64,000 nt of DNA, taken from the NCBI GenBank assembly GCA_040219935.1, contig JAVJUA010000020.1, positions 62,001 through 126,000 on the forward strand. The letters run 5' to 3'. The notes under the pieces are model-generated. The model worked only from the letters and a program-made list of their open reading frames with translations, did no database searches and was not told where the DNA came from. The position numbers and the translations under genes were made by a program. This DNA comes from UBA7803 sp040219935 (GTDB taxonomy: Bacteria > Pseudomonadota > Gammaproteobacteria > Pseudomonadales > Azotimanducaceae). Within the stretch, counting starts at the first letter, position 1. Every line of letters starts with the position of its first letter. This document shows, piece by piece, positions 53,971 to 63,345 of the stretch.

Positions 53971-55404
53971 ATGCTCTACGAGGAAGTGGCCGCCGCGCTG
54001 CGCCAGGCCATCGACGAGTCGGCCTACGCCCCGGGCACCCGCCTGCCTGGTGTGCGGCGCCTGGCCGAGCTGTATGGCGTCAGCGTGTCGACCGTCATGT
54101 CAGCGCTGGAGCGGCTCGAGGCCGAGGGCCGCGTCGAGGGACGGCAGCGGGCCGGATTCTTCGTGCTCACGCCGCCGCGACGGCCATCGGCCACGCGCCC
54201 GTCGCCGGCCGCCGACAACGGCTGCGAGGTCGAGGCGCCGCGCGCCGTATCCCCCCAGTCGGTGACGCTCGACCTGCTGCAGGCCGTTCGCGGCACCCGC
54301 TTCGGACAACTGGGGGTCGCCATGCCCCATCACAGCTTCCTGCCGCTGAAGGCACTGCAGCGCGCGTTCCGGCAGACCCGCCGCTGGCAGACCGGCGAGT
54401 CCGCCGCGTACTCGTTTCCCCCTGGGCTGCCGGCGCTGCGCGAGCAGGTGGCGCGGCGGCTGGCCCGGGCGGGCTGCACCGCGGGCCCGGCCCGGGTGCA
54501 GATCACGTCCGGCGCCCAGGAGGCGCTGAGCCTCAGCCTGCGTGCCGTGGCCGCGCCGGGCGACGTCATCGCCGTGGAGTCGCCGACCTACTATGGGCTG
54601 CTGCAGTGCCTGCACACCCTGGGCCTGAAGGCCATCGAGGTGCCCACCGACCGCTACGGCGTCAGCGTGCCAGCGCTGCGCCTGGCGCTGGAGCAGTGGC
54701 CAGTGCGCGCCTGCGTGCTGATGCCCAACCACGGCAACCCCATCGGCCACGCCATGCCGGAGACCCGCAAGCGGGAGCTGGCCGCGCTGCTGGACGAAAC
54801 CGGCACGCCGCTGATCGAGGACGACGTCTACGGTGAGTTCGGCCACACCCGCGCCCGGCCGCGCACCCTGCAGAGCCACCTGCGCCGCGCCGACTGGTAC
54901 CTGGTGGGTTCCGCCAGCAAGAGCGTGTCCGCCGGGCTGCGGCTCGGCTGGGTGGTGGGCCCGGAACAGCGCGGCCGGGAGCTTCAGTATCTGCAGTACA
55001 CCCAGACCACCGGCGCGTCGACGCTGGATCAGTACGCGCTGGCCGAATACCTGGCCCGCGGCGGCCACGACCGGCATCTGCGCCGGGTGCGCACTGCCTA
55101 CGCCGAGTTGACCCGGCGCATGCGGGCCCAGCTTCTGGCCGAGCTCCCTCAGGGCACCCGGGTCAACCAGCCCGCCGGCGGTTACCTGCTCTGGGTAGCC
55201 GGCCCGGCCGGGCTCGACGCCATGGCCCTGCATCAGCGCGCCATGGCCGAGGGCATCGCCCTCTTCCCCGGGCCGCTGTTCTCGGCCAGCGGCCGCTACC
55301 GCCACTGCTTCCGGCTGAACGCGGCGGTAGCCTGGGACGACGGTGTGGCCGGGGCGCTGTCGCGGCTGGCGGCGCTGGCCCATCAGCAGCTGGCGGAGGG
55401 CTGA
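53971..55404 (+). CDS. MocR-family PLP-dependent transcriptional regulator
   Basis: This 477-residue protein has an N-terminal GntR-type HTH (YEEVAAALRQAIDESAYAPGTRLP, YGVSVSTVMSALERL) and a fold type I aminotransferase domain, including SGAQEALSLSLRA, PNHGNPIG and the PLP-Schiff Lys in SASKSVSAGLRLGW. MocR proteins use PLP adducts as signals. Its stop is four bases from the acr3 start, so acr3 is probably on its transcript. No arsenic sensing is known for this family, so the pairing is odd. Confidence 0.9.
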   Translation: MLYEEVAAALRQAIDESAYAPGTRLPGVRRLAELYGVSVSTVMSALERLEAEGRVEGRQRAGFFVLTPPRRPSATRPSPAADNGCEVEAPRAVSPQSVTLDLLQAVRGTRFGQLGVAMPHHSFLPLKALQRAFRQTRRWQTGESAAYSFPPGLPALREQVARRLARAGCTAGPARVQITSGAQEALSLSLRAVAAPGDVIAVESPTYYGLLQCLHTLGLKAIEVPTDRYGVSVPALRLALEQWPVRACVLMPNHGNPIGHAMPETRKRELAALLDETGTPLIEDDVYGEFGHTRARPRTLQSHLRRADWYLVGSASKSVSAGLRLGWVVGPEQRGRELQYLQYTQTTGASTLDQYALAEYLARGGHDRHLRRVRTAYAELTRRMRAQLLAELPQGTRVNQPAGGYLLWVAGPAGLDAMALHQRAMAEGIALFPGPLFSASGRYRHCFRLNAAVAWDDGVAGALSRLAALAHQQLAEG

Positions 55405-55408
55405 GCCG

Positions 55409-56452
55409 ATGACCACCCCACCGCCGGCAGCCCCCGGCCGGCTCGGCTTTCTCGACCGCTACCTGACGCTGTGGATCTTCGCGGCCATGGCGGCCGGCGT
55501 GCTGCTCGGCCGCCTGCCCGGCTTCGCCGACGCCCTGAACGCCATGACCGTGGGCACCACCAACCTGCCCATCGCCATCGGCCTGATCCTGATGATGTAC
55601 CCGCCGCTGGCGCGCGTGCGCTACGAAGCGCTGCCCCAGGTGTTCCGCGACCGCCGCGTGCTGGCCTTGTCGCTGGTGCAGAACTGGCTGATCGGGCCGC
55701 TGCTGATGTTCGCCCTGGCGGTCGTGTTCCTGCGCGACCACCCGGCGTACATGACCGGCCTGATCCTGATCGGCCTGGCGCGCTGCATCGCCATGGTCAT
55801 CGTCTGGAACCAGCTCGCCCGCGGCAGCAACGAGTACGTGGCCGGGCTGGTGGCGTTCAACAGCGTCTTTCAGCTCGCCTTCTTCAGCGTCTACGCCTGG
55901 CTGTTCCTGACGGTGCTGCCGCCGCTGTTCGGCATCGACGGGCAGGTGATCGCCGTGCCGTTCACCACCATCGCCGGCGCCGTGGCCGTCTACCTCGGCA
56001 TTCCGTTCGCCGCCGGCTGGCTGACCCGGCGGCTGCTGCGGCCGCGGCTGGGTGCCGAGACCTACGACACGCGCTTCGTGCCGCGCATCGCGCCGCTGAC
56101 CCTGTTCGCCCTGCTCGGCACCATCGCCGTGATGTTCGCGCTGAAGGGCGACGCGGTGCTGGCCCTGCCCCTGGACGCGGTGCGCATCGCCGTGCCGCTG
56201 GCGCTGTACTTCGTGATCATGTTTCTGGTCAGCTTCGCCATGAGCCGCCTGCTGGGCGCCGACTACCCGCGCACCGTGTCGCTGTCGTTCACGGCCGCCA
56301 GCAACAACTTCGAGCTGGCCATCGCCGTGGCCATCGCCACCTTCGGCATCGCCTCGCCGGTGGCCTTCGCCACCGTCATCGGCCCGCTGGTGGAGGTGCC
56401 GGTGCTGATCGCCCTGGTGCGGGTGGCGCTGTGGCTGGGCCGCCGCTGGTGA
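55409..56452 (+). CDS. acr3: ACR3-family arsenite efflux permease
   Basis: This 347-residue protein has about ten TM helices and the ACR3 hallmarks: LPIAIGLILMMYPPLARVRYE, GLARCIAMVIVWNQLARG with the essential Cys, and FTAASNNFELAIAVAIA. It exports arsenite across the inner membrane. It is co-transcribed with the MocR gene rather than with arsR. A ribosome site is weak (CGGAGGG overlaps the end of the MocR gene). Confidence 0.92.
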   Translation: MTTPPPAAPGRLGFLDRYLTLWIFAAMAAGVLLGRLPGFADALNAMTVGTTNLPIAIGLILMMYPPLARVRYEALPQVFRDRRVLALSLVQNWLIGPLLMFALAVVFLRDHPAYMTGLILIGLARCIAMVIVWNQLARGSNEYVAGLVAFNSVFQLAFFSVYAWLFLTVLPPLFGIDGQVIAVPFTTIAGAVAVYLGIPFAAGWLTRRLLRPRLGAETYDTRFVPRIAPLTLFALLGTIAVMFALKGDAVLALPLDAVRIAVPLALYFVIMFLVSFAMSRLLGADYPRTVSLSFTAASNNFELAIAVAIATFGIASPVAFATVIGPLVEVPVLIALVRVALWLGRRW

Positions 56453-56498
56453 GGCCGCCAGGGCCTCGGCGGGCGTCCGGCAGCCCACCGACGGCTGC

Positions 56499-56540
56499 TT
56501 GCACCCACCCCCGCTTTCCGTTTATATAGAACGCGTTCTA
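56499..56540 (+). promoter_or_regulatory. Promoter with KstR-like palindrome upstream of the flavin monooxygenase
   Basis: TTGCAC (56499-56504) and TTATAT/TATATA (56522-56528) are spaced 17-18 bases. The perfect 14-bp palindrome TAGAACGCGTTCTA (56527-56540) overlaps the -10 and the start point, the classic place for a TetR-type repressor. It fits the TNNAACNNGTTNNA consensus of KstR, the steroid-catabolism repressor of actinobacteria, and related TetR boxes. The ATG is 25 bases downstream behind a GGGGAG site. Confidence 0.7.
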
Positions 56541-56564
56541 GTTTTATCCGCGGGGAGCAAAGCG

Positions 56565-58367
<1,803 letters not shown>

Positions 58368-58432
58368 CCGCAGCAGTTGCGGCGGCCGCGGGGCCGTCGC
58401 AAGATGCGGCGTCTGTTGCCTGGGTGCTGCCC

Positions 58433-58927
58433 ATGCAGACCGATGCCTCGACCGCCATCGCCGGGCGCTGCACCTGCAGTGCCGTTCGCTATCACCTGGA
58501 CCGTCCGCCGCTGTTCGTGCATGCCTGCCATTGCCGCTACTGCCAGCGGGAGACCGGTGCCGCATTCGCCGTCAACGCGCTGATTGAAAGCGCCGCTGTC
58601 ATGGTGACGGCCGGCAGTCCGGAAGCCGTGCTCACGCCGTCGGCCAGCGGCCGCGGCCAGACCATCGTCCGCTGCCCCGATTGCCGGATCGCGGTGTGGA
58701 GCCACTACGCCGGGCTCGGCAAGGCGGTGAGCTTCGTACGTGTGGGCACCCTAGACGACCCGGACCGCTGGCCACCCGACATCCACATCTTCACCGAGTC
58801 GCGGCAGCCGTGGGTGACGCTCGGCGACGGCAGGCCCGCCGTACCGGCGTATTACGAGGCGAAAGACCATTGGCCGGCGGCCAGCCTGCGGCGCCTGGGC
58901 GCGGTGCTGAAGCCGTCTGCGCGCTAG
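58433..58927 (+). CDS. GFA-family (glutathione-dependent formaldehyde-activating-like) protein
   Basis: This 164-residue zinc protein has GRCTCSAVRY, CHCRYCQRETGA and VRCPDCRIAVWS, the three Cys clusters of the GFA/Mss4 fold. Members often have no proven glutathione-formaldehyde activity. It follows the monooxygenase by 65 bases. There is no strong ribosome site. Confidence 0.88.
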   Translation: MQTDASTAIAGRCTCSAVRYHLDRPPLFVHACHCRYCQRETGAAFAVNALIESAAVMVTAGSPEAVLTPSASGRGQTIVRCPDCRIAVWSHYAGLGKAVSFVRVGTLDDPDRWPPDIHIFTESRQPWVTLGDGRPAVPAYYEAKDHWPAASLRRLGAVLKPSAR

Positions 58928-58933
58928 CTTCTG

Positions 58934-59644
58934 TCAGCCGCTGACCCGGTCGGCGCCGTACACCCAGCGCTTCCAGCCGCTGCGCTGGAACGGCTGCCAG
59001 CCGTCCTCGGGCTGGGCGAGGCGCTCGGCCAGCAGGTACAGGGCGCTGGCGTTGAACCCCAGGCCGATGTGGCTGCCGTAGACCTCGATGTTCTCCGCAG
59101 AGGGGGCGGGTGCCTGGCGGGAAACCTGCCAGGGGACGATGCCGTCGGTCCGCGAGTACACGGCGCTGCCGGGCACCACCGGCGGCGGCAGGCCACCGAT
59201 GGGGCTGCCCAGGGTGATGACCTGACGGACGCGGTCGGGGTGCCACTGGGCCAGCCGCCGGGCGTAGACGCCGCCGAGGCTCCACCCCACCAGGCTCACC
59301 CGGCGCCGGCCGCCATCGCGCCACACGGCCTCGAAGCGCTCGCTCAGGCGGCGTCCCAGACCGTCCATGGCCGGCCCCAGGTTGCGGCCCAGGTCCCAGG
59401 ACGCGGCCGCGAATCCCTGGGCGGCCAGATAGCGGCGCATCACCAGGGTCGAGCCATCGCCGCCACCGAGTCCGGGCAGCACCAGCACTGAGTGGCCGTC
59501 ACCGCGGGGCGCCAGGCTCAGGTAGGGCGCGGCCGGAAGAAGGGCGGCGATCTCCGCCAGGGCCCGGGGCCCCTCCGCATAGGCCAGCCGGCGGTCACGC
59601 TCGACCGTCTGGCCCGGCCCGGAGGCGCGCGTTGCTTCGCTCAT
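58934..59644 (-). CDS. Alpha/beta hydrolase (triacylglycerol-lipase-like)
   Basis: This 236-residue protein has VLVLPGLGGGDGSTL (oxyanion region), nucleophile elbow VGWSLGGVYARRLA, and an HIGLGFN segment that could hold the His. The GLGRRLSERF and WSLGG pattern fits bacterial lipases without a signal peptide. It is convergent with the GFA gene. The substrate is unknown. Confidence 0.8.
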   Translation of the reverse strand: MSEATRASGPGQTVERDRRLAYAEGPRALAEIAALLPAAPYLSLAPRGDGHSVLVLPGLGGGDGSTLVMRRYLAAQGFAAASWDLGRNLGPAMDGLGRRLSERFEAVWRDGGRRRVSLVGWSLGGVYARRLAQWHPDRVRQVITLGSPIGGLPPPVVPGSAVYSRTDGIVPWQVSRQAPAPSAENIEVYGSHIGLGFNASALYLLAERLAQPEDGWQPFQRSGWKRWVYGADRVSG

Positions 59645-59874
59645 GACGTGGTGATCTCCGGCAATCCACACCTATGGTGCGACGCACAATGAGCCGTGCG
59701 CCGGAAAAAATCAAGCGCCGGCCGCGCAGCCGACGCGACACGAAACCGATGCCGTCCGGGCAGGTCACAACTCAGACATGCCCCGAACACAGCCCCAACC
59801 ATCCGCCGCGCCCATGCGCCAGGCATCGTCAGGCGCCTTGCACGGACGCCCTGGTTGGCGCTACCTTCCCGGCC
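59645..59874. other. Intergenic region, 230 bases
   Basis: The region separates a divergent lipase from the gene at 59875. A weak promoter-like pair (TTGCAC at about 59839 and TACCTT 18 bases later) precedes the latter. I see nothing else: no repeat, RNA gene or convincing frame. Confidence 0.3.
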
Positions 59875-60156
59875 ATGATCCACGTCGAACGGCTGGACGA
59901 CGCCGAGCCGCTGACGCTGGCGGTAGTGGTGCGGGAGGACGGCTCCGAGAGCCGGCACCAGGTGAAGGTGCGCCGGACCACCCTGGACCGCCTGGCGCCC
60001 GGGCACACGCCGGAGCAATGCGTCACGGCCGCGTTCCGCTTTCTGCTCGACCGCGAGCCCAAGGAGTCGATCCTGGGCGAGTTCGAACTCACCGTCATCG
60101 GCCGCTACTTTCCCGAGTTCGAGCGCGAGCTGGGGGATTATCTGCCGCCCTGCTGA
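59875..60156 (+). CDS. Small conserved-looking protein of unknown function
   Basis: This 93-residue acidic protein (IHVERLDDAEPLTLAVVV..., HTPEQCVTAAFRFLLDRE, ESILGEFELTVIGRYFPEFE) has beta-strand then helix segments and no signal peptide. I do not recognise a family. It overlaps the start of the peptidase gene (TGATG), so both are likely expressed together. Confidence 0.65.
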   Translation: MIHVERLDDAEPLTLAVVVREDGSESRHQVKVRRTTLDRLAPGHTPEQCVTAAFRFLLDREPKESILGEFELTVIGRYFPEFERELGDYLPPC

Positions 60157-60917
60157 TGCTGGCGCTGGCGGCGCCGGCAGCCGCCCTCGACTTCCACTAC
60201 GCCGACCGCTTCGACCCCGGGGAACGGGATCGGCTGGAAGCCTGGGTGATCGAGACCGCAGCGGCGCTGGCCGACCTGGTGGGCGAGTTTCCGTTCCCAG
60301 TGCAGGTGACGTTCCACCGCCGCGACGGCGCCTCCGAGCCGGTGCCCTGGGCACACACGCGCCGGGGCCGGGCCCAGGGCGTCGATCTGCACGTCGATCC
60401 CGGCTACCCGCAGCAGGACTTTCGCCGTGACTGGACGGCACCCCACGAGCTGGCCCACCTGGTGCTGCCGTATCTGGGGCGGCGGCACGCCTGGTTCGCC
60501 GAGGGCTTCGCCAGCTACCTGCAGTATCCGGTGATGGTGCAGATGGGGGTCATGAGCCCGGCGGCGGCCGATGCCGCCTACCGGGCGCGCATCGACCGGG
60601 CCCGCAGCGACTTCGGCAACCTGCCGCAGCCGTTCGCCGCTGCGGCGCCGCAGCTGCGGGCCGAGGGCCGGTACCCGACGCTGTACTGGGGCGGCGCCGC
60701 GTACTTCATCGAGGCCGACGCGCGGCTGCGCGATGCGGGTCACCCCGGCCTGGTAGCGCTGCTGGCCGACTACCTCGGCTGCTGCCGGCAGCCGCGGGCG
60801 ACGCCGCGGTCGCTGGCTGACACCCTCGACCGCCTGTCCGCCAGCACCGCGTTCAGCGACCTGCTCGACGCGTTCGAGACCCAGCCCGGATTTCCCGATT
60901 CGCGCGCTGCCGACTGA
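60156..60917 (+). CDS. Exported gluzincin-like zinc metallopeptidase
   Basis: This 253-residue protein begins with a short hydrophobic leader (MLALAAPAAAL). It has the zinc motif HELAH (residues 97-101) and a downstream Glu116 in WFAEGFASYLQ, the HExxH...E layout of gluzincins and the peptidase MA-like family. The remaining helical half (AAYRARIDRARSDFGN ...) fits. The substrate is unknown. It is convergent with the selenoprotein candidate; the stops are six bases apart. Confidence 0.78.
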   Translation: MLALAAPAAALDFHYADRFDPGERDRLEAWVIETAAALADLVGEFPFPVQVTFHRRDGASEPVPWAHTRRGRAQGVDLHVDPGYPQQDFRRDWTAPHELAHLVLPYLGRRHAWFAEGFASYLQYPVMVQMGVMSPAAADAAYRARIDRARSDFGNLPQPFAAAAPQLRAEGRYPTLYWGGAAYFIEADARLRDAGHPGLVALLADYLGCCRQPRATPRSLADTLDRLSASTAFSDLLDAFETQPGFPDSRAAD

Positions 60918-60923
60918 GCGGGA

Positions 60924-61559
60924 TCAGTGCAGGCCCAACGTGTCCCGGGCGAGGCGCAGCACGCCCTCGGCATCCACCCGGGTCGAATAGGCTTCCACGA
61001 ACACCTTGGCGCGAATCACGCCGTCCCGGTCGAGCACGAACACGCCCGGATAAGGAATGCCGTAGGCCGAGTCGCCGGGCTGATGGTCGGTGTTGAGAAT
61101 GCCGAGCGCGCGCACCGATGTGGCATCGACGTCGGACAGCATCGGGTAGGTGATGCCGTGCCTGGCGACGAACGCCTGCTGCAGCGCCGGGGCGTCGTAG
61201 GTCATGGCGACCACGCCGAGTCCGGCCTCACGGAAGGCGTCGATCTGCTCCTGCAACTGCACGAGTTGCCTGATGCAGTAGGGTCACCAGTCGGCGGAGC
61301 GGTTGGCGACGAACACCAGGCCGTTCGGCCCCGCATAGCGGTCGAGATCGTTCACCCGCTCGCCGTCGTGCACGGCCAGCAGGGCCGGCAGGCGCTCGCC
61401 CACGGCGACCCCCGGATCGAAGTCGTCGTTGTCCGACGGCACGAACATGTCCTCGGTGAGCCGCTCGGCCACCTGCTCGAGCAGCGGCTCGCGGAACACG
61501 AACAGTGCCAGCACAGTCACCGCCAGCGCGGCCAGCACCGTCAGCATCACCTTCTTCAT
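60924..61559 (-). CDS. Thioredoxin-fold (AhpC/redoxin-like) protein with in-frame TGA, probable selenoprotein
   Basis: Reading through the TGA at 61284-61286 gives a 211-residue protein in one frame. The first 20 residues are a hydrophobic anchor (VMLTVLAALAVTVLALFVF). The redoxin domain includes FVANRSADW-[TGA]-PYCIRQL, so the TGA sits exactly at the first Cys of a CxxC active site (residue 92). Downstream it continues normally (AMTYDAPALQ, YPMLSDVDA, GVFVLDRDGVIRA). Such Cys-to-Sec exchange is the hallmark of selenoproteins, and a hairpin follows the TGA. The alternative is a nonsense mutation or base error in a Cys codon. A GGGAGAGG site precedes the ATG. Function: thiol redox or peroxide reduction. 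Confidence 0.65.
61253..61269 (-). ncRNA. SECIS-like hairpin downstream of the in-frame TGA
   Basis: In the mRNA, GCAACU and AGUUGC form a perfect 6-bp stem with a CGUGC loop. The stem begins 15 bases after the UGA and the loop lies at +21 to +25. Bacterial SECIS elements have an apical loop about 16-37 bases after the UGA with a G among its first two bases, which this loop meets. It lies inside the coding sequence, as in bacteria. Confidence 0.5.
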
Positions 61560-61584
61560 GGCAGCCTCTCCCGGCAGAAAAAAG

Positions 61585-62469
61585 TCAGAACAGCAGCGCG
61601 GTCATCTTGCGGCGGCAGGCGCGCACCAGGGCATCGTCGTCCACCACGGCGAACGCGTCCACCAGCGCCTGGCGCGGCAGCCCGTCGCGCCAGGTGCGGT
61701 CGCGCTCGAGCAGCGACAGCAGCATCTCGAGACCGGCCTGCCAGTCGCCGTCGAGCACCAGCCGCACGCCGAGCTGATGGCGGGCGGCCAGGTCGTCGGC
61801 GTCGTCCTCCAGCGCCTTCGCCAGCACCTCTCTGGACGGCGCCTGCTCCGCCACCTGGGCGAGCCGGATGCGAGCCCGGGCGCTGACGGCACGGCGGTCG
61901 GCGCCGAGGTTGGCCGGCAGGCCGTCGATCAGGGTCGCTGCTTCGTCCGCCACCGCCGGGTCGCCGGTCTCGAGCAGGGCCAGCGCCAGATCGAGCTTCA
62001 GCTCGGCCTTGTCCGGCTCCGCGGCCACGGCGTCGCGCAGCCGTGCCACCTCGGCGGCGGGATCGACCGGCACCTCGGCCACCGCCTCGTCTTCCACCGC
62101 GTCAGCCGGCTCGACCCCGTGCTCGGCGAGGAAGCGGCGCACCTCCGACTCGGGCAGCGCGCCCGGGAAGCCGCCGACGATGCGGCCGTCCACCACCAGC
62201 ATGACGGTCGGCACGGAGCGGATCTGAAAGTGCTGGGCAAGCGCCTGCTCGCGGTCGACGTCGACCTTGGCCACCACCACGGCGCCGCCGTAGGCCTCGG
62301 CCAGCTTCTCGAGGATCGGGCCGAGGGCCTTGCAGGGGCCGCACCACGTGGCCCAGAAATCCACCAGCACAGCGGTGGTGAGAGATTTCTCCAGCACGTC
62401 CTGCTGGAAGGTGGCCGCGCTGACGTCGAAGACGCGCCCTGCGGCGGAGGCGTTGGCTGTAACATTCAT
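61585..62469 (-). CDS. YbbN-like thioredoxin with C-terminal helical repeats
   Basis: This 294-residue protein has a thioredoxin domain (FWATWCGPCKALGP, CGPC at 43-46; SVPTVMLVVDG) and a C-terminal TPR-like part (about 130-290), as in YbbN/CnoX. E. coli YbbN has lost the CGPC, while this one keeps it. CnoX-type proteins act as redox-regulated holdases. It is followed 25 bases later by the selenoprotein candidate. Confidence 0.88.
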   Translation of the reverse strand: MNVTANASAAGRVFDVSAATFQQDVLEKSLTTAVLVDFWATWCGPCKALGPILEKLAEAYGGAVVVAKVDVDREQALAQHFQIRSVPTVMLVVDGRIVGGFPGALPESEVRRFLAEHGVEPADAVEDEAVAEVPVDPAAEVARLRDAVAAEPDKAELKLDLALALLETGDPAVADEAATLIDGLPANLGADRRAVSARARIRLAQVAEQAPSREVLAKALEDDADDLAARHQLGVRLVLDGDWQAGLEMLLSLLERDRTWRDGLPRQALVDAFAVVDDDALVRACRRKMTALLF

Positions 62470-62535
62470 AGGGCAATTTATGCGGGTCCGCGCCGCGGTT
62501 TCAAGGGCCGCGTGCCACAGGGGGAGGAAAAAGCC

Positions 62536-63345
62536 GTGCCGAAGCTGCATACGGGATCGCTGGCGCTGCACTACGAAGTCGCCGGCACCGGCCCGCGGGC
62601 GCTGTTCATCAGCGGCACCGGCGGCGACCTGCGCAACCGCCCCAACGTCTTCGACTCGCCCCTGGCCGCCGCCTTCGAGCTGCTGGCCTACGACCAGCGC
62701 GGGCTCGGTCAGAGCGAGGCGCCGCCCGGGCCCTACACCATGGCCGACTACGGCGACGATGCCGCAGCCCTGCTGGACGGCCTGGGCTGGGATCGGGTGC
62801 CCGTGATCGGCGTGTCGTTCGGCGGCATGGTCGCCCAGGAGCTCGCGCTGCGGCATCCGCACCGGGTCGCGGCCCTGGTGCTCTGCTGCACCAGCGCCGG
62901 CGGTGCCGGCGGTGCCTCCTACCCGCTGCACGAGCTGGCCGGGCTGCCGGAAGACGAGCGCCTGCGGCGCCAGATCGCGCTGGGCGACCTGCGTCGCGAC
63001 GCGGCGTGGCAGGCGGCCCATCCGGACGACCTGGCGCGCCTGCTCGACTTCGCCCGGCAGAGCGTGCGCGCCGACCGCGACCAGACCGGCGCCGCCCTGC
63101 AGTTGGCCGCCCGCGCCGGCCACGACACCTGGGACCGCCTGCCCGGCCTGGACATGCCGGTGCTGGTGGCGGGCGGCCGCCACGATGGCATCGCGCCAGA
63201 GGCCAACCTGCGGGCCCTGGCCGGACGCATTCCCGGCGCCGAGCTCCGGCTGTTCGGCGGCGGGCATCTGTTCATGATCCAGGACCGGTCGGCCTATCCC
63301 GCCATCGTCGACTGGCTGCGGGCGCGCCCGGAGCGTCTGGGGTGA
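62536..63345 (+). CDS. Alpha/beta hydrolase (3-oxoadipate enol-lactonase-like)
   Basis: The 269-residue protein starts with GTG behind GGGGAGG. It has LFISGTGGDLR (oxyanion), YDQRGLGQSEAP, nucleophile elbow GVSFGG (Ser94), Asp in GGRHDGIAP and His in GGGHLFMIQ. The profile is of enol-lactonases and haloalkane-dehalogenase-like hydrolases; the substrate is unknown. Its stop overlaps the PhoD-like gene (GTGA). Confidence 0.85.
   Translation: MPKLHTGSLALHYEVAGTGPRALFISGTGGDLRNRPNVFDSPLAAAFELLAYDQRGLGQSEAPPGPYTMADYGDDAAALLDGLGWDRVPVIGVSFGGMVAQELALRHPHRVAALVLCCTSAGGAGGASYPLHELAGLPEDERLRRQIALGDLRRDAAWQAAHPDDLARLLDFARQSVRADRDQTGAALQLAARAGHDTWDRLPGLDMPVLVAGGRHDGIAPEANLRALAGRIPGAELRLFGGGHLFMIQDRSAYPAIVDWLRARPERLG

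Noticed and set aside
60924..61559. Treating the redoxin as two separate genes or a pseudogene
   Set aside because: The two halves share one frame and form one complete domain with the TGA at the active-site Cys; selenocysteine explains it better, although a base error is not excluded.
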